From JAGWBJ01 sp964291465 (GTDB lineage Bacteria > Chloroflexota > Dehalococcoidia > Lucifugimonadales > JAGWBF01): a stretch of DNA of 64,000 nucleotides. This document shows positions 15,252 through 23,343 of this stretch, in pieces. The translations under genes were made by a program, and so were the position numbers. Location of the stretch: contig OZ219942.1 in the NCBI GenBank assembly GCA_964291465.2, positions 186,001-250,000 of the forward strand. The letters are read 5' to 3'. Position 1 is the stretch's first letter. Every line of letters begins with the position of its first letter. The notes under the pieces were generated by a model that ran no database searches, was not told where the DNA came from, and worked only from the letters and a program-made list of their open reading frames with translations.

Positions 15252-17484
15252 CAGTCAAGTCCCCTTCGGACGGCTCCACCCGCAGGTCGGGGAGCCAGCG
15301 CAGCCACGGCGGCAGATACCAGTTCCGCGTGCCCAGCATCTCCATGCTCGCGGGCACCAGGACCGACCGCACCAGCGTCGCGTCCAGGAGCACGGCCACG
15401 GCCAGCCCGAACCCCACCTGCTGGTTGATGATGGTGTCGCCCGACGCGAACGCTCCAAAGACGGCGACCATGATGAGGGCCGCGCCGGTGATGAGGCCCG
15501 CCGTCGACCGAAGCCCGTAGGACACGGCCTCGGCATTGTTTCCCGCCTGGTCGTATCGTTCCCGGATGCGGCTCAACAGGAACACGTGATAGTCCATGGA
15601 CAGCCCGAAGAGGACGGAGAACAGGAACAGGGGTATCCACGCGTCGATGACCTCGGCGTGCTGGAACCCCAACAGGTCCGTCGCGACTCCCTTCTGGAAC
15701 ACCAGGACCAGCAGCCCGTAAGCCGTGCCCACGGAGAGGAGGTTCATGATGACGGCCTTGATGGGGATGACTATCGACCGGAAGACCAGCATCAGTATAA
15801 GGAAACTGAACCCAAGCACGAAGGCGAAGACTATGGGAGTGTACGTCCGCACTATGGAGAAGACATCCGCAACCACCGCGGTCACGCCGCCGACCAGCAC
15901 CTCCGCGTCTATGCCGTCGAAGGCGGCGGGGATATACTCGTCACGGACCGTGGACACAACGTCCACGGCGTCGCGGCTCCCGGACTCTCCCGGGATGAGG
16001 ACGGTGAGGAGGGCCAGGTCCCGGGGGCCGTTGACCACCGGCTGGGGAGAGACCTGCAGGCCGGGGTGGGCCGCCAGGGAAGCCTGCAGCTTCCCCATGG
16101 CCTCCTGCACGGCGGGACTGTCGATGTCCCCATCGATGACGACGTCGGTGGGGTTGACCAAGCCGAAGGAGAACTGCTCCTCCATGACGAAGAAGGCCTC
16201 CCTGGTCTGCGAGCCCTCGGGGAAGACGTCGACCCCGTTGAGCCCCGTCTCGATCTGGAAATAGAAGACGGTGGCGGCGATCATCGGCGCGCCGACGGCG
16301 ATGACGCTGATGACCGGGTAACGCATGACCACGCGGGTCGTCACTTCCCAGAACCCCTGATGGGAGCCGCCGGCGGCCTCCAACGACTGGGACCGCCTCT
16401 TTCCCAGGAAGGGGACCGGCAATAGGTTCAACCTGTGGCCGTGAATGGCAAGGTTCGCGGGCAGGAAGGTGAAGGTTGCGGCCAGGGTGACCAGAACGAC
16501 CAGTATCGCCCCAACGCCCAGGGACTGGAAGAAGGAGAAGGGGACGATCAGCATACCGCACAGGGCTATCACCACGGTCACGCCGCTAAACAGCACCGTG
16601 CGTCCCGCCGTCGCGCCCGCGCGCTCGATGGCCTCGTGCTTGTCCAGGCCCCGGGCCATCTCGTCCCGGAAGCGGGATATGATGAGGATGGAGTAGTCGA
16701 TCCCCACGGCCAGGCCGATCATGATGATCATCAGCGTGACGAAGAAGACCAGGTCGAAGGCCTGGCCGATCAATGCGGTTATGCCCAGGGCGACTATTAT
16801 GCCCACGATGGCCAGGCCTATGGGCATGAGCACCGAGACGATGGTGCCGAAGAGGACCACGAGGATGACGAGGGCAACCGGGATGCCGATCCTCTCTCCC
16901 TTCCTCAGGTCCTTTTCCGCCAGCTCGTTCTGCTCGTGGGATATGCTGGCGTCTCCCACGATCAGCACGCGGAAGCCCTCCTCGCCGTTCGCCTCCTCGA
17001 CCACCTCCACGACGTGCTCGACCTTCTCCACGGCCTCTTCGAAGGAGCCGGCCATAAGCAGGGGCATTATGGTGGTCCTGCGGTCCAGGGAGACGAGGGT
17101 CGGATCGTTGGTCTGGTAGTAGTTGGGCAGGGGTGTCACGATATCGGCTCCCAGGGAGGCGATCTCCCCGAACACCGCATCGACCCGTTGCTGGAACGCC
17201 TCATCGTCCACGGTGTGGGAGTCCGACTGGAGGATGACTATCTCGCTTACCGGTGTGGGGCCCCGGAGCCGGTCCTCCAGGAGGCGCTCCGCCCGGGACG
17301 ACTCCGCACCTCCGCCAAGCTTGAGCTCGGTGGTGGTGGCCGGGTCTAGGATGTCCAGCAGCTGGGGTCCCGGGCCCAGCTCGCTGTCGACGGCCAGCCC
17401 TCCGGCAATGATTGCCATCACGGCCCAGACGGCGATGACCAGGAACGGCTTCCGGGCGGAGACACGGGCCAACCACTCGGTCAC
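15208..17484 (-). CDS. MMPL/RND-family transporter
   Basis: A 758-aa RND-type membrane protein made of two similar halves, each with one N-terminal helix, a periplasmic-side loop and a bundle of five to six helices. The diagnostic GLAVGIDYSILIISRFRDE (about 264-282) is in the first half and GLSMDYHVFLLSRIRERYD in the second; both carry the Asp-Tyr pair that relays protons in MmpL3-like transporters. It probably exports lipids or other hydrophobics by proton antiport. GTG at 17484 has GGAGG eight bases upstream. It is followed by the overlapping MpaB-type gene. MmpL size in actinobacteria is larger; 758 aa is normal for other phyla. Confidence 0.88.
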   Translation of the reverse strand: MTEWLARVSARKPFLVIAVWAVMAIIAGGLAVDSELGPGPQLLDILDPATTTELKLGGGAESSRAERLLEDRLRGPTPVSEIVILQSDSHTVDDEAFQQRVDAVFGEIASLGADIVTPLPNYYQTNDPTLVSLDRRTTIMPLLMAGSFEEAVEKVEHVVEVVEEANGEEGFRVLIVGDASISHEQNELAEKDLRKGERIGIPVALVILVVLFGTIVSVLMPIGLAIVGIIVALGITALIGQAFDLVFFVTLMIIMIGLAVGIDYSILIISRFRDEMARGLDKHEAIERAGATAGRTVLFSGVTVVIALCGMLIVPFSFFQSLGVGAILVVLVTLAATFTFLPANLAIHGHRLNLLPVPFLGKRRSQSLEAAGGSHQGFWEVTTRVVMRYPVISVIAVGAPMIAATVFYFQIETGLNGVDVFPEGSQTREAFFVMEEQFSFGLVNPTDVVIDGDIDSPAVQEAMGKLQASLAAHPGLQVSPQPVVNGPRDLALLTVLIPGESGSRDAVDVVSTVRDEYIPAAFDGIDAEVLVGGVTAVVADVFSIVRTYTPIVFAFVLGFSFLILMLVFRSIVIPIKAVIMNLLSVGTAYGLLVLVFQKGVATDLLGFQHAEVIDAWIPLFLFSVLFGLSMDYHVFLLSRIRERYDQAGNNAEAVSYGLRSTAGLITGAALIMVAVFGAFASGDTIINQQVGFGLAVAVLLDATLVRSVLVPASMEMLGTRNWYLPPWLRWLPDLRVEPSEGDLTDGTGAANGADRHTH

Positions 17485-17592
17485 AGACCAAACCTCCGCA
17501 CGCCAAGGCGGACCCCTCCGGGACGCATCATCGAGACAACCTCTCCTGACCCGGGCACGATGTCAACGATTGCCCATAGCCAAACCCCACCC

Positions 17593-17621
17593 ATTATAGT
17601 ACGTCATGAGCGGGGTTGCAG
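17593..17621 (-). promoter_or_regulatory. Possible promoter of the MMPL-MpaB operon
   Basis: Minus strand CTGCAA (17616-17621), 17 bp, TATAAT (17593-17598). The -10 box is perfect, the -35 box weak. It would give a leader of about 100 nt before the GTG at 17484. Confidence 0.4.
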
Positions 17622-17722
17622 TCATCTACGCCCCGGGAGCCCCCAATTCGCGGGCGGGGAGGTTCCCAGCGCACCGGAAACGGCCTCCGGCGGCGGCGCG
17701 TCGACGGGCCGGCGGGTGGAGG

Positions 17723-20125
17723 TTACGGGGTGGGCGCCGGTCCCAGCACGCGGTACCCCAGGTTCTCCTCGGTGCGCTCCACGGTGGGCAGGACCTGGAC
17801 GACGACGTTGGACAGCCCCACCACGTCGCCGTTATCGTCGAAGCTGTAGCCGTCGCCGATGGCGCCGCTCCAGGTGAGGCCGTACAGGCAGTCACGGAAG
17901 CCGTCGGCGTCCTGGTCGTCCCTGGTCTGCCTCAGACACTCGGCGGCGATGTAAACGCCGTCGTAGGCGGACCCCTGGAACCAGGGCAACGAGGCTACTG
18001 TGTCGTAGCGGGCCTCGAACCTGGCCAGGAACTCCCCGCCGGCGGCGCTGGCCAGCTCGGGGTTAGGGATGACTGCCTTCAGGCCGGTGGCGGCGTCGCC
18101 GGCGATGGCGAGGGCCTGGGGGGACACGGGGACTATCTCGGAGTATATGGGGCCGTCGTAGCCCAGCTCACGGGCCTGCTTGACGATGGTGCCGCCCGAT
18201 GCCTCACCCTGGGCGGCCAGCAGGAGGGCGTCGGGCCCTTCATTGAGCAGCTTGGTAAGCTGGCTTCGGAAGTCGATGACGTTCGAGGAGTAGCTCTCGG
18301 CAGCCGCCACGGAGCCCCCCAACTCCTCGAACCGGTCGACGGCGGTGCGGCGGGCGCCTTCCGCGTAGTCCGTGGCCTCGGTGATGGTTGCTATACTTCG
18401 CACCCCGTCGACCCACAGGGTATTCCCGATGTCGACGCCCAGCTGCAGGTCGTTGATGGCGGTACGGAAGATGTAGTCGCCGGCGAAGGCTATATCGGGA
18501 CTGGTGGCGGACGCCGAGAGGAGGACCACGCCATCCCTCTCCGCCAGGGGCGCCGCTCCCAGCATCGCGCCGCTGCAGGTGGCGCCCAGGATGATCCTGA
18601 CGCCGTCCACGTCGGTGAGCTTGTTATACGCGGTTATGGCATCCTGGGCGGAGCACTTGGAGTCCTCCACGATGAGCCTCAGCTCCCGGCCGTCAATGCC
18701 GCCGGCGGCGTTGATCTCCTCCACGGCCAGCAGCTTGGCCTGGAGCAGGGGGTTGCCGTAGGACTCACCAACCCCGGTGAGAGCGTCCATCGCTCCGATC
18801 ACGAACGGCTCGTCCGATCGCGCCGCCGCCTCTGGACCGTAGGTCCAAGGCTCGAAGTCCAGGATGGGCCAGTTCCCGTCCGCGTCGGCTATCTCAGAGT
18901 CCGCGGCCGGGAAGGTGATGCCGGCGATCTGGCTCTCGCCAGCGACCAGCTCGGGCCTCCCCTCGGCGTCTGCGTCGAAGGTGAGGGTGTCCGTCCCGCT
19001 CCCGCCCAGAAAGGGGAGCTCCCATCCTCCGGTGGCGGGATCGAGGACGTACAGCCCCACCTCCCCCTGAACGTGGACGGGTTCGCTGAAGATTACCTGC
19101 ACGTCACCGTCTTCGTTGGTGGCAAGTCCCAGTACGGTGGGCCCTTCCAAGCTCCCTGGTCCGAATCCATCGTCGGGAAAGTCAGGCAGGGTGAAGTACT
19201 GCTCCGGGGGCTCGATCTCGTACATCTCTTCGTAGCCGCGGTACGTGATGGTCAGTACGTCCCGCACTTCGCCGTCCAGGCCCTCGACCCCAACCCTGAC
19301 CTCCCTGGTCAGGAAGTCATCGGCTCCAACGACCCTGGTGAGGTCTCCACCCGGGAAGCCGAACCCCTCCATTCCGATCCCTTCATCGGGCTGATCGTAC
19401 ACGAGCACGTAGGCCTTGGAGCCGTCGTCCAGGTCCACGGTCTCGCCCAGGGTCGCGCCAACGTCGTTGGGCGGGAGGAGCATCCCCACCAGCGGCACAA
19501 CGGAGAGGAACTCCGAGTCGGGAGGGACGCCCTTGAACCACTGGCCCGACTCGGGGTCCTGCATATAGGCGTCCGTTCCTATGGTTACTCCACTTATCTG
19601 GATCATCTCTCCTTCAGGGCCCATGGATATCATGTACTCGAACCTGTCCGGAGGAGATACCCTACCGCTCAGCTCCATGGCGGGCATCGCTTCCCCTCCG
19701 ACCCCTTCTATGGGGAAGACGGCCAGCAGGTTAATCGTCGCGTCGAAGGAGAATCCCTCGACCTGTTGCGAGGCCTCTATGCTGCACGAAGCGATGGTCG
19801 CAACGTCGTCGAGCACCCCGCCGGGCAAACATTCCTCGGGGAGGGCGCTTTCCTCGTCCCTCATGGCGTCGCCGGCCTCGTCTTCCATGGCGTCGCCAGC
19901 CTCGTCTTCCATGGCGTCGCCGGCCCCGTCTTCCATAGCGTCGCCGGCCTCGTCTTCCATGGCGTCACCGGCCTCGTCTTCCATGGCGTCGCCGGCCCCG
20001 GCGGGAGTGCTTGAGGGAGTGGGAGGTTCGGGGACCGGCGTAGATGTAGCATCGGGACCGCCGCAAGCGGCAAGGGCCAGGGATGCCACCAACACTGCTA
20101 TTGCCAGACAGAGTAAAGTCTTCAA
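17723..20125 (-). CDS. Composite lipoprotein: LolA/LppX-like domain fused to a branched-chain amino-acid-type binding protein
   Basis: An 800-aa lipoprotein. TTG at 20125 is the likely start (GGGGAG five bases upstream); it gives a clean signal peptide ending in lipobox LAAC, lipidated Cys21. Residues 45-92 are an acidic octapeptide repeat, GDAMEDEA and variants. Residues about 95-300 resemble the LolA/LppX/LprG lipoprotein fold (DRFEY, VTIGTDAYMQDPESGQWFKG, YVLVYDQ). A small beta domain follows (about 310-420). Residues about 425-790 are a type I periplasmic binding domain of the LivJ kind (IGAMDALTGVGESYGNP, LAVEEINAAGGIDGRELRLI, GATCSGAMLG). No permease or ATPase genes are adjacent. It may bind a small ligand and a lipid, or act as a surface sensor. 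An upstream open frame to 20401 lacks a signal and is rejected. Confidence 0.82.
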   Translation of the reverse strand: MKTLLCLAIAVLVASLALAACGGPDATSTPVPEPPTPSSTPAGAGDAMEDEAGDAMEDEAGDAMEDGAGDAMEDEAGDAMEDEAGDAMRDEESALPEECLPGGVLDDVATIASCSIEASQQVEGFSFDATINLLAVFPIEGVGGEAMPAMELSGRVSPPDRFEYMISMGPEGEMIQISGVTIGTDAYMQDPESGQWFKGVPPDSEFLSVVPLVGMLLPPNDVGATLGETVDLDDGSKAYVLVYDQPDEGIGMEGFGFPGGDLTRVVGADDFLTREVRVGVEGLDGEVRDVLTITYRGYEEMYEIEPPEQYFTLPDFPDDGFGPGSLEGPTVLGLATNEDGDVQVIFSEPVHVQGEVGLYVLDPATGGWELPFLGGSGTDTLTFDADAEGRPELVAGESQIAGITFPAADSEIADADGNWPILDFEPWTYGPEAAARSDEPFVIGAMDALTGVGESYGNPLLQAKLLAVEEINAAGGIDGRELRLIVEDSKCSAQDAITAYNKLTDVDGVRIILGATCSGAMLGAAPLAERDGVVLLSASATSPDIAFAGDYIFRTAINDLQLGVDIGNTLWVDGVRSIATITEATDYAEGARRTAVDRFEELGGSVAAAESYSSNVIDFRSQLTKLLNEGPDALLLAAQGEASGGTIVKQARELGYDGPIYSEIVPVSPQALAIAGDAATGLKAVIPNPELASAAGGEFLARFEARYDTVASLPWFQGSAYDGVYIAAECLRQTRDDQDADGFRDCLYGLTWSGAIGDGYSFDDNGDVVGLSNVVVQVLPTVERTEENLGYRVLGPAPTP
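19863..19998. repeat. 24-bp tandem repeat, five full copies and one partial
   Basis: Units begin at 19863, 19887, 19911, 19935, 19959 and 19983 and differ by single transitions. Each unit encodes one acidic octapeptide (Gly-Asp-Ala-Met-Glu-Asp-Glu-Ala) of the lipoprotein linker. Because the unit is a multiple of three, changes in copy number would alter linker length but not the frame. Confidence 0.9.
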
Positions 20126-20297
20126 ATTACTCCCCTTCGTCGGATGTCGTGGGGCCGCAGGCTCCCGGAACACCAAGGGTACCATCGCGGCCCGGTGAAT
20201 GAGTACGATTGCCCCGGGCGGATTTTGGCCTTTTCCTCGACCCCCGGCAGCCGGTCTTGGTCCGTGGGCACGGCCGGGAGCCCCGTCCTGGCGGCGG

Positions 20298-20675
20298 TCA
20301 GCCCGCCCTCGCCTGCGGCCGCGCCGCCGCCAGGGCCATCGCGTAGAGGACCCCGATGGCCGGGACCACGGAGAACATGACCGGAAGCCACCAGTCTCCA
20401 TTTACCGCGCCCCGGGCGATCATCAGCGCGAAGGTCAGGTCGGCGGCCACGTTCAGCATCAGCAGCGCCGCAACCCCAAGGACCGTCGCGGCGGCCGGCC
20501 GGGGCAGGAACAGCAGGACGAGCAGCCCGGCGGCGGCAAGGGGATGGACCAGGACCATCAGCAGCCGTGACCAGACGTCTCCCCCGTCCGCGAAGGCACC
20601 CACCAGGGCCGTGAGCCCCGCAAAGGCCGCGTGAAGCAGGGCCAGGACCAGGACCGTCATCCGGACGGCGTTCAT
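20298..20675 (-). CDS. Small four-helix membrane protein of unknown function
   Basis: A 125-aa protein with four predicted membrane helices (about 5-27, 37-56, 62-84 and 95-117), an Asp-Gly-Gly loop after the first and a basic C-terminus. I recognise no named family. It lies between the composite lipoprotein (172 bp downstream) and a 60-aa membrane protein (30 bp upstream), all on the minus strand, so it may belong to one transcript with either. Codon use matches its neighbours, which supports it as real. Confidence 0.65.
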   Translation of the reverse strand: MNAVRMTVLVLALLHAAFAGLTALVGAFADGGDVWSRLLMVLVHPLAAAGLLVLLFLPRPAAATVLGVAALLMLNVAADLTFALMIARGAVNGDWWLPVMFSVVPAIGVLYAMALAAARPQARAG

Positions 20676-20705
20676 GGTGCGATGTCGGACAAACGCGATG
20701 ACCAG

Positions 20706-20888
20706 TTACCCCCGGGACCGCTGGATCCAGAACAGGTTCAGCGCGACGATAGCCCCGGCGGCGACCCACAACGCCGTCCCCAGGCCCGGGTTGTACTGCA
20801 GCCCCAGCCCCAGCCCGACGTAGAACACCACTACCGCCAACAGGAACAGCAGCGCGTGGGCCACGTTCTTAGCCATTCCGGCCATCAT
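20706..20888 (-). CDS. Small two-helix membrane protein
   Basis: A 60-aa protein with two hydrophobic helices (about 9-28 and 34-52) and a short basic end (WIQRSRG). Its start overlaps the stop of the upstream YdeI-like remnant in an ATGA arrangement; ATGs at 20885 and 20876 are alternatives. Length and layout resemble small inner-membrane proteins without a known role. An open frame continues upstream to 21044 but runs antisense-like through the YdeI-like sequence and is not used. Confidence 0.5.
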   Translation of the reverse strand: MMAGMAKNVAHALLFLLAVVVFYVGLGLGLQYNPGLGTALWVAAGAIVALNLFWIQRSRG

Positions 20889-21310
20889 CGCCTGTCCATC
20901 CTTTTGTACGTCCTCATGCACCCGGTCTTCTTCGAAGAGTCGAGGAAGCCGTCGAAGAAGGCCCCTGCCCTTTCGTTCCCGGCCAGCGCCGAGGCAGGGT
21001 CCGGCGACACGACAAGCTCCTCGATCTCGTCGTACACGGTCCAAGCCCCGTTGGCCCTGGCCGCCTCAATGGAACTGACACCGGCGGCAGCCACCAGGCC
21101 CGCCTCCACCAGACGGGCAGCCTTCTCTTTATTGATACGGGGCCACGGGCTCTTCGGATTCCGAGGCGTAAAGAGCCTCATGGCCCGCTGCTCGTCCAGC
21201 CGGTTGGGCCTGGAGTCGACCCATCCGAAGCACAGGGCCTCATCCACCGAGTCGGTGTGGGAGACGAAGGGCCTGCCGGGTCTCCACGTAGAGGAGTTGC
21301 CGGCCGTCAC
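20885..21310 (-). pseudogene. Decayed YdeI/OmpD-associated family gene
   Basis: The frame from 21310 begins in mid-domain: DEALCFGWVDSRPNRLDEQRAMRLFTPRNPKSPWPRINKEKAARLVEAG is the core of the YdeI family, and DEIEELVV matches its C-terminal part. Full members are near 190 aa. Here the usual start, with a VETR-type strand and a WLEANH helix, is missing from this frame. A short LLYVETRQAL piece occurs in another frame just upstream (around 21260-21300), and the C-terminal ETRARR helix is cut short after about residue 120. I read this as an internal deletion plus frameshift. A shortened but functional protein is the alternative. Confidence 0.6.
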
Positions 21311-21379
21311 CGGGATGAGTCCCGATCTCGGCTGTCACCGGACCTCAGGCCCGCTCCCGGTGGGAACTGGGGCAACGGG

Positions 21380-22072
21380 TCATGGTCCGCACATCGTCCG
21401 TGCGAGCTCGGCCAGGTCAGGGACGACCAGGTCGGGCACGGCGTCGGTGCGGCGGGTGCCCCCTCCCCGGTCCGCCCGGTCCACCCACACCGACTTGACC
21501 CCAAGCCGGTTGGCGGGCGCGACGTCGTGGTAGAGGCTCTCGGCGACGTGCAGCCATTTCTCCTTCTCCACCCCCATTCGCTCACGGGCCAGGTTGAAGT
21601 TGCGCAGGTCGGGCTTGTAGCTTCGCGCCTGCTGGGAGGTGATCACCGCGTCGAAGTCCACGCTCATGCGTTGGGCCGTCCCAGCGAACAGGTCGTCGTC
21701 CACGTTGGAGATTATCGCCAGCTTGCAGCGGGCCTTCAGGGCGGTCAGCGCCTCTGCAACGTCGGGGAAGACGGGCCAGCCGGGCAGGGTGTCGGCCAGG
21801 CACGCGAGGTCGGGCTCGGGGAAACGGACGCCCAGCTCGGCTCCCATGCCCTCCACCACCCTGCGGAGTACGAGCCGGTACTCCAGGTACTCCCTCGAGC
21901 CCTGGACCCTGGGCTCCACCTCGGAGAATAGCCGCAATATCTCGGCCCTGGAGCTGACTACGCCATGGGGTTTCAGCACGTCGGCCACCGCCGTGGAGAT
22001 GCCCGTCTCCCAGTCCACCAGGGTCCCGTAGCAGTCGAAGCTGACCCACTCGCAGTCGGTGAAATCAGGCAT
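21380..22072 (-). CDS. Haloacid dehalogenase, type II (HAD superfamily)
   Basis: A 230-aa HAD hydrolase. Motif I is FDCYGTLVDW with nucleophile Asp13; motif II is IISNVDDD; motif III lysine is in ARSYKPDLRNF; motif IV reads HVAESLYHDVAPANRLGVKSVWVDR. The YGTLVDW and S-YKPD context is that of (S)-2-haloacid dehalogenases, which use the Asp to displace halide from short 2-haloacids; many family members act instead as phosphatases. The ATG at 22072 follows GGGAGG closely; ATG at 22075 and GTG at 22102 are alternatives. It is divergent from the GYD gene. Confidence 0.85.
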   Translation of the reverse strand: MPDFTDCEWVSFDCYGTLVDWETGISTAVADVLKPHGVVSSRAEILRLFSEVEPRVQGSREYLEYRLVLRRVVEGMGAELGVRFPEPDLACLADTLPGWPVFPDVAEALTALKARCKLAIISNVDDDLFAGTAQRMSVDFDAVITSQQARSYKPDLRNFNLARERMGVEKEKWLHVAESLYHDVAPANRLGVKSVWVDRADRGGGTRRTDAVPDLVVPDLAELARTMCGP

Positions 22073-22170
22073 CATCCTCCCTTCGTCGGTACTTTGTACC
22101 ACGGGCCGAGTCGGCCCGGCAAGCGGGACGAGCCACGCCCCGCATCCAGCCCCCGGCGGCTTCGGCGGTG

Positions 22171-22200
22171 TTGCCTCGGCTCCCGAGGGCCTGTTATTAT
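22171..22200 (+). promoter_or_regulatory. Promoter of the GYD-domain gene
   Basis: TTGCCT (22171-22176), 18 bp, TATTAT (22195-22200), 40 bp before the ATG at 22241, which has a perfect AGGAGG. Confidence 0.5.
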
Positions 22201-22240
22201 TGTTAAGTTATCGGAAATTTGATTTCGTTCAGGAGGCGAT

Positions 22241-22561
22241 ATGCCCAAGTTCATGATACGAGGCTCATACTCCGCGGCCGGCCTGAAGGGGCTGGTGAAG
22301 GAGGGGGGCGCCGCCCGCCGCGATGCCATCAAGGCCACCGTAGAGTCGGCGGGCGGCACACTGGAGACCTTCCACTACGGATTCGGCGAGGGCGACCTGT
22401 ACGCCATCGTCGACGTGCCCGACCAGGAGGCGATGACGGCCATCTCCCTCACCATCGGCGCGTCGGGCGCCCTCTCCCCCCACACCACAGCCCTCCTGAC
22501 CCCTGAGCAGGTGGACGCGGCGGTGAAGAGGGAGGTCAAGTACCGGCCTCCCGGCGCGTAG
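22241..22561 (+). CDS. GYD-domain protein
   Basis: A 106-aa ferredoxin-like-fold protein of the GYD family. It starts MPKFMIRGSYSAAGLKGL, continues with a helix RRDAIKATVESAGGTLE, then FHYGFGEGDLYAIVDVPDQ, where the family's G-YD segment corresponds to GEGDLY, and ends in a LLTPEQVDAAV helix. GYD proteins are small and probably oligomeric, often in operons with oxygenases or dehydrogenases; their ligand is unknown. AGGAGG stands four bases before the ATG. It is a single-gene unit, convergent with the membrane-protein gene that ends at 22589. Confidence 0.85.
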   Translation: MPKFMIRGSYSAAGLKGLVKEGGAARRDAIKATVESAGGTLETFHYGFGEGDLYAIVDVPDQEAMTAISLTIGASGALSPHTTALLTPEQVDAAVKREVKYRPPGA

Positions 22562-22588
22562 CCGCCGGGCTCCCCACACCGGGCGCAG

Positions 22589-23080
22589 CTACCTTCTCCG
22601 AACTGGGCGGGCCGGGCGCCTGGTCCTAGCGGGCACGGGCACGTTCACGCCCTTCTGCCCCGTCTCCAGGTACTTCTTGGCCAGCCAGGAGAGCAGGACC
22701 AACACCACGAGGACCAGGGCCGTCAGGGTGTCGCCCCGACGGAACGCCTGCCATGCGTCCCCGCTCAGGCTGGGTATTATCAGCGTGCCGATGACCACGG
22801 CGACGGCCACCAGGAACAGCCTGAATGGGTGGGTGAATATGTGGCCCCGCAGCAGGGTGAGGGTGGCCGCTATGAGGAAGGACACCCCGAAGTAGAAGCC
22901 CAGGCCGAAGGCCCAATGCCACAGCACGTACACGCTGGCGGCGGTGACCGGGACCATCAGCCACGTCCGCCCCCTCTGCAGTCCCTCCGCCCACCTACTG
23001 CGGGCGTCTCTGACCTCTCGCGCAATCCACCTGGACAGGAGACGGAGGGCGGCCCGTTTCACTCCCCTGGACTGCTTCAC
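22589..23080 (-). CDS. Hypothetical membrane protein, three to four helices
   Basis: About 163 aa from a GTG at 23080. Hydrophobic segments cover roughly 40-58, 60-78, 85-103 and 118-138, then a basic tail rich in Arg and Pro (RTRRPARPVRRR). The N-terminal part is basic and amphipathic. The open frame continues upstream to a GTG at 23176, but that extension is low-complexity and has no better ribosome site, so the start is uncertain. No family is recognised. It lies 28 bp from the convergent GYD gene. Confidence 0.55.
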   Translation of the reverse strand: MKQSRGVKRAALRLLSRWIAREVRDARSRWAEGLQRGRTWLMVPVTAASVYVLWHWAFGLGFYFGVSFLIAATLTLLRGHIFTHPFRLFLVAVAVVIGTLIIPSLSGDAWQAFRRGDTLTALVLVVLVLLSWLAKKYLETGQKGVNVPVPARTRRPARPVRRR

Positions 23081-23343
23081 TCCAACCCGCCCCGCGCCAT
23101 CTCTTCTCGTCCGGCCTCGTGCTTCCAGGGTCCCTCGCCGCGCATGCTCTCTCTCCTCCCCCTCACATGGTAGCACCTGGGGCGCAGACCTTGGCTACGG
23201 TATCGCTGCGTCCTAGAGTCAGAATGCGCGGCCCGAGCCAGCGTCCAAGCCGGCCACGGGAGGAATCGCACCGCCACTACCACCACCCGCGCACAGTCTA
23301 CAAGCGGCACTCTCCCGCCATCGAGGGTCTGGCGGATTATGAC

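Noticed and set aside
19863..19998. Possible CRISPR-like array
   Set aside because: The units are contiguous, in frame and without spacers; it is a coding tandem repeat.
20126..20401. N-terminal extension of the composite lipoprotein to 892 aa
   Set aside because: The extra 92 residues are Arg/Gly-rich, place the signal peptide in mid-protein and lack a ribosome site.
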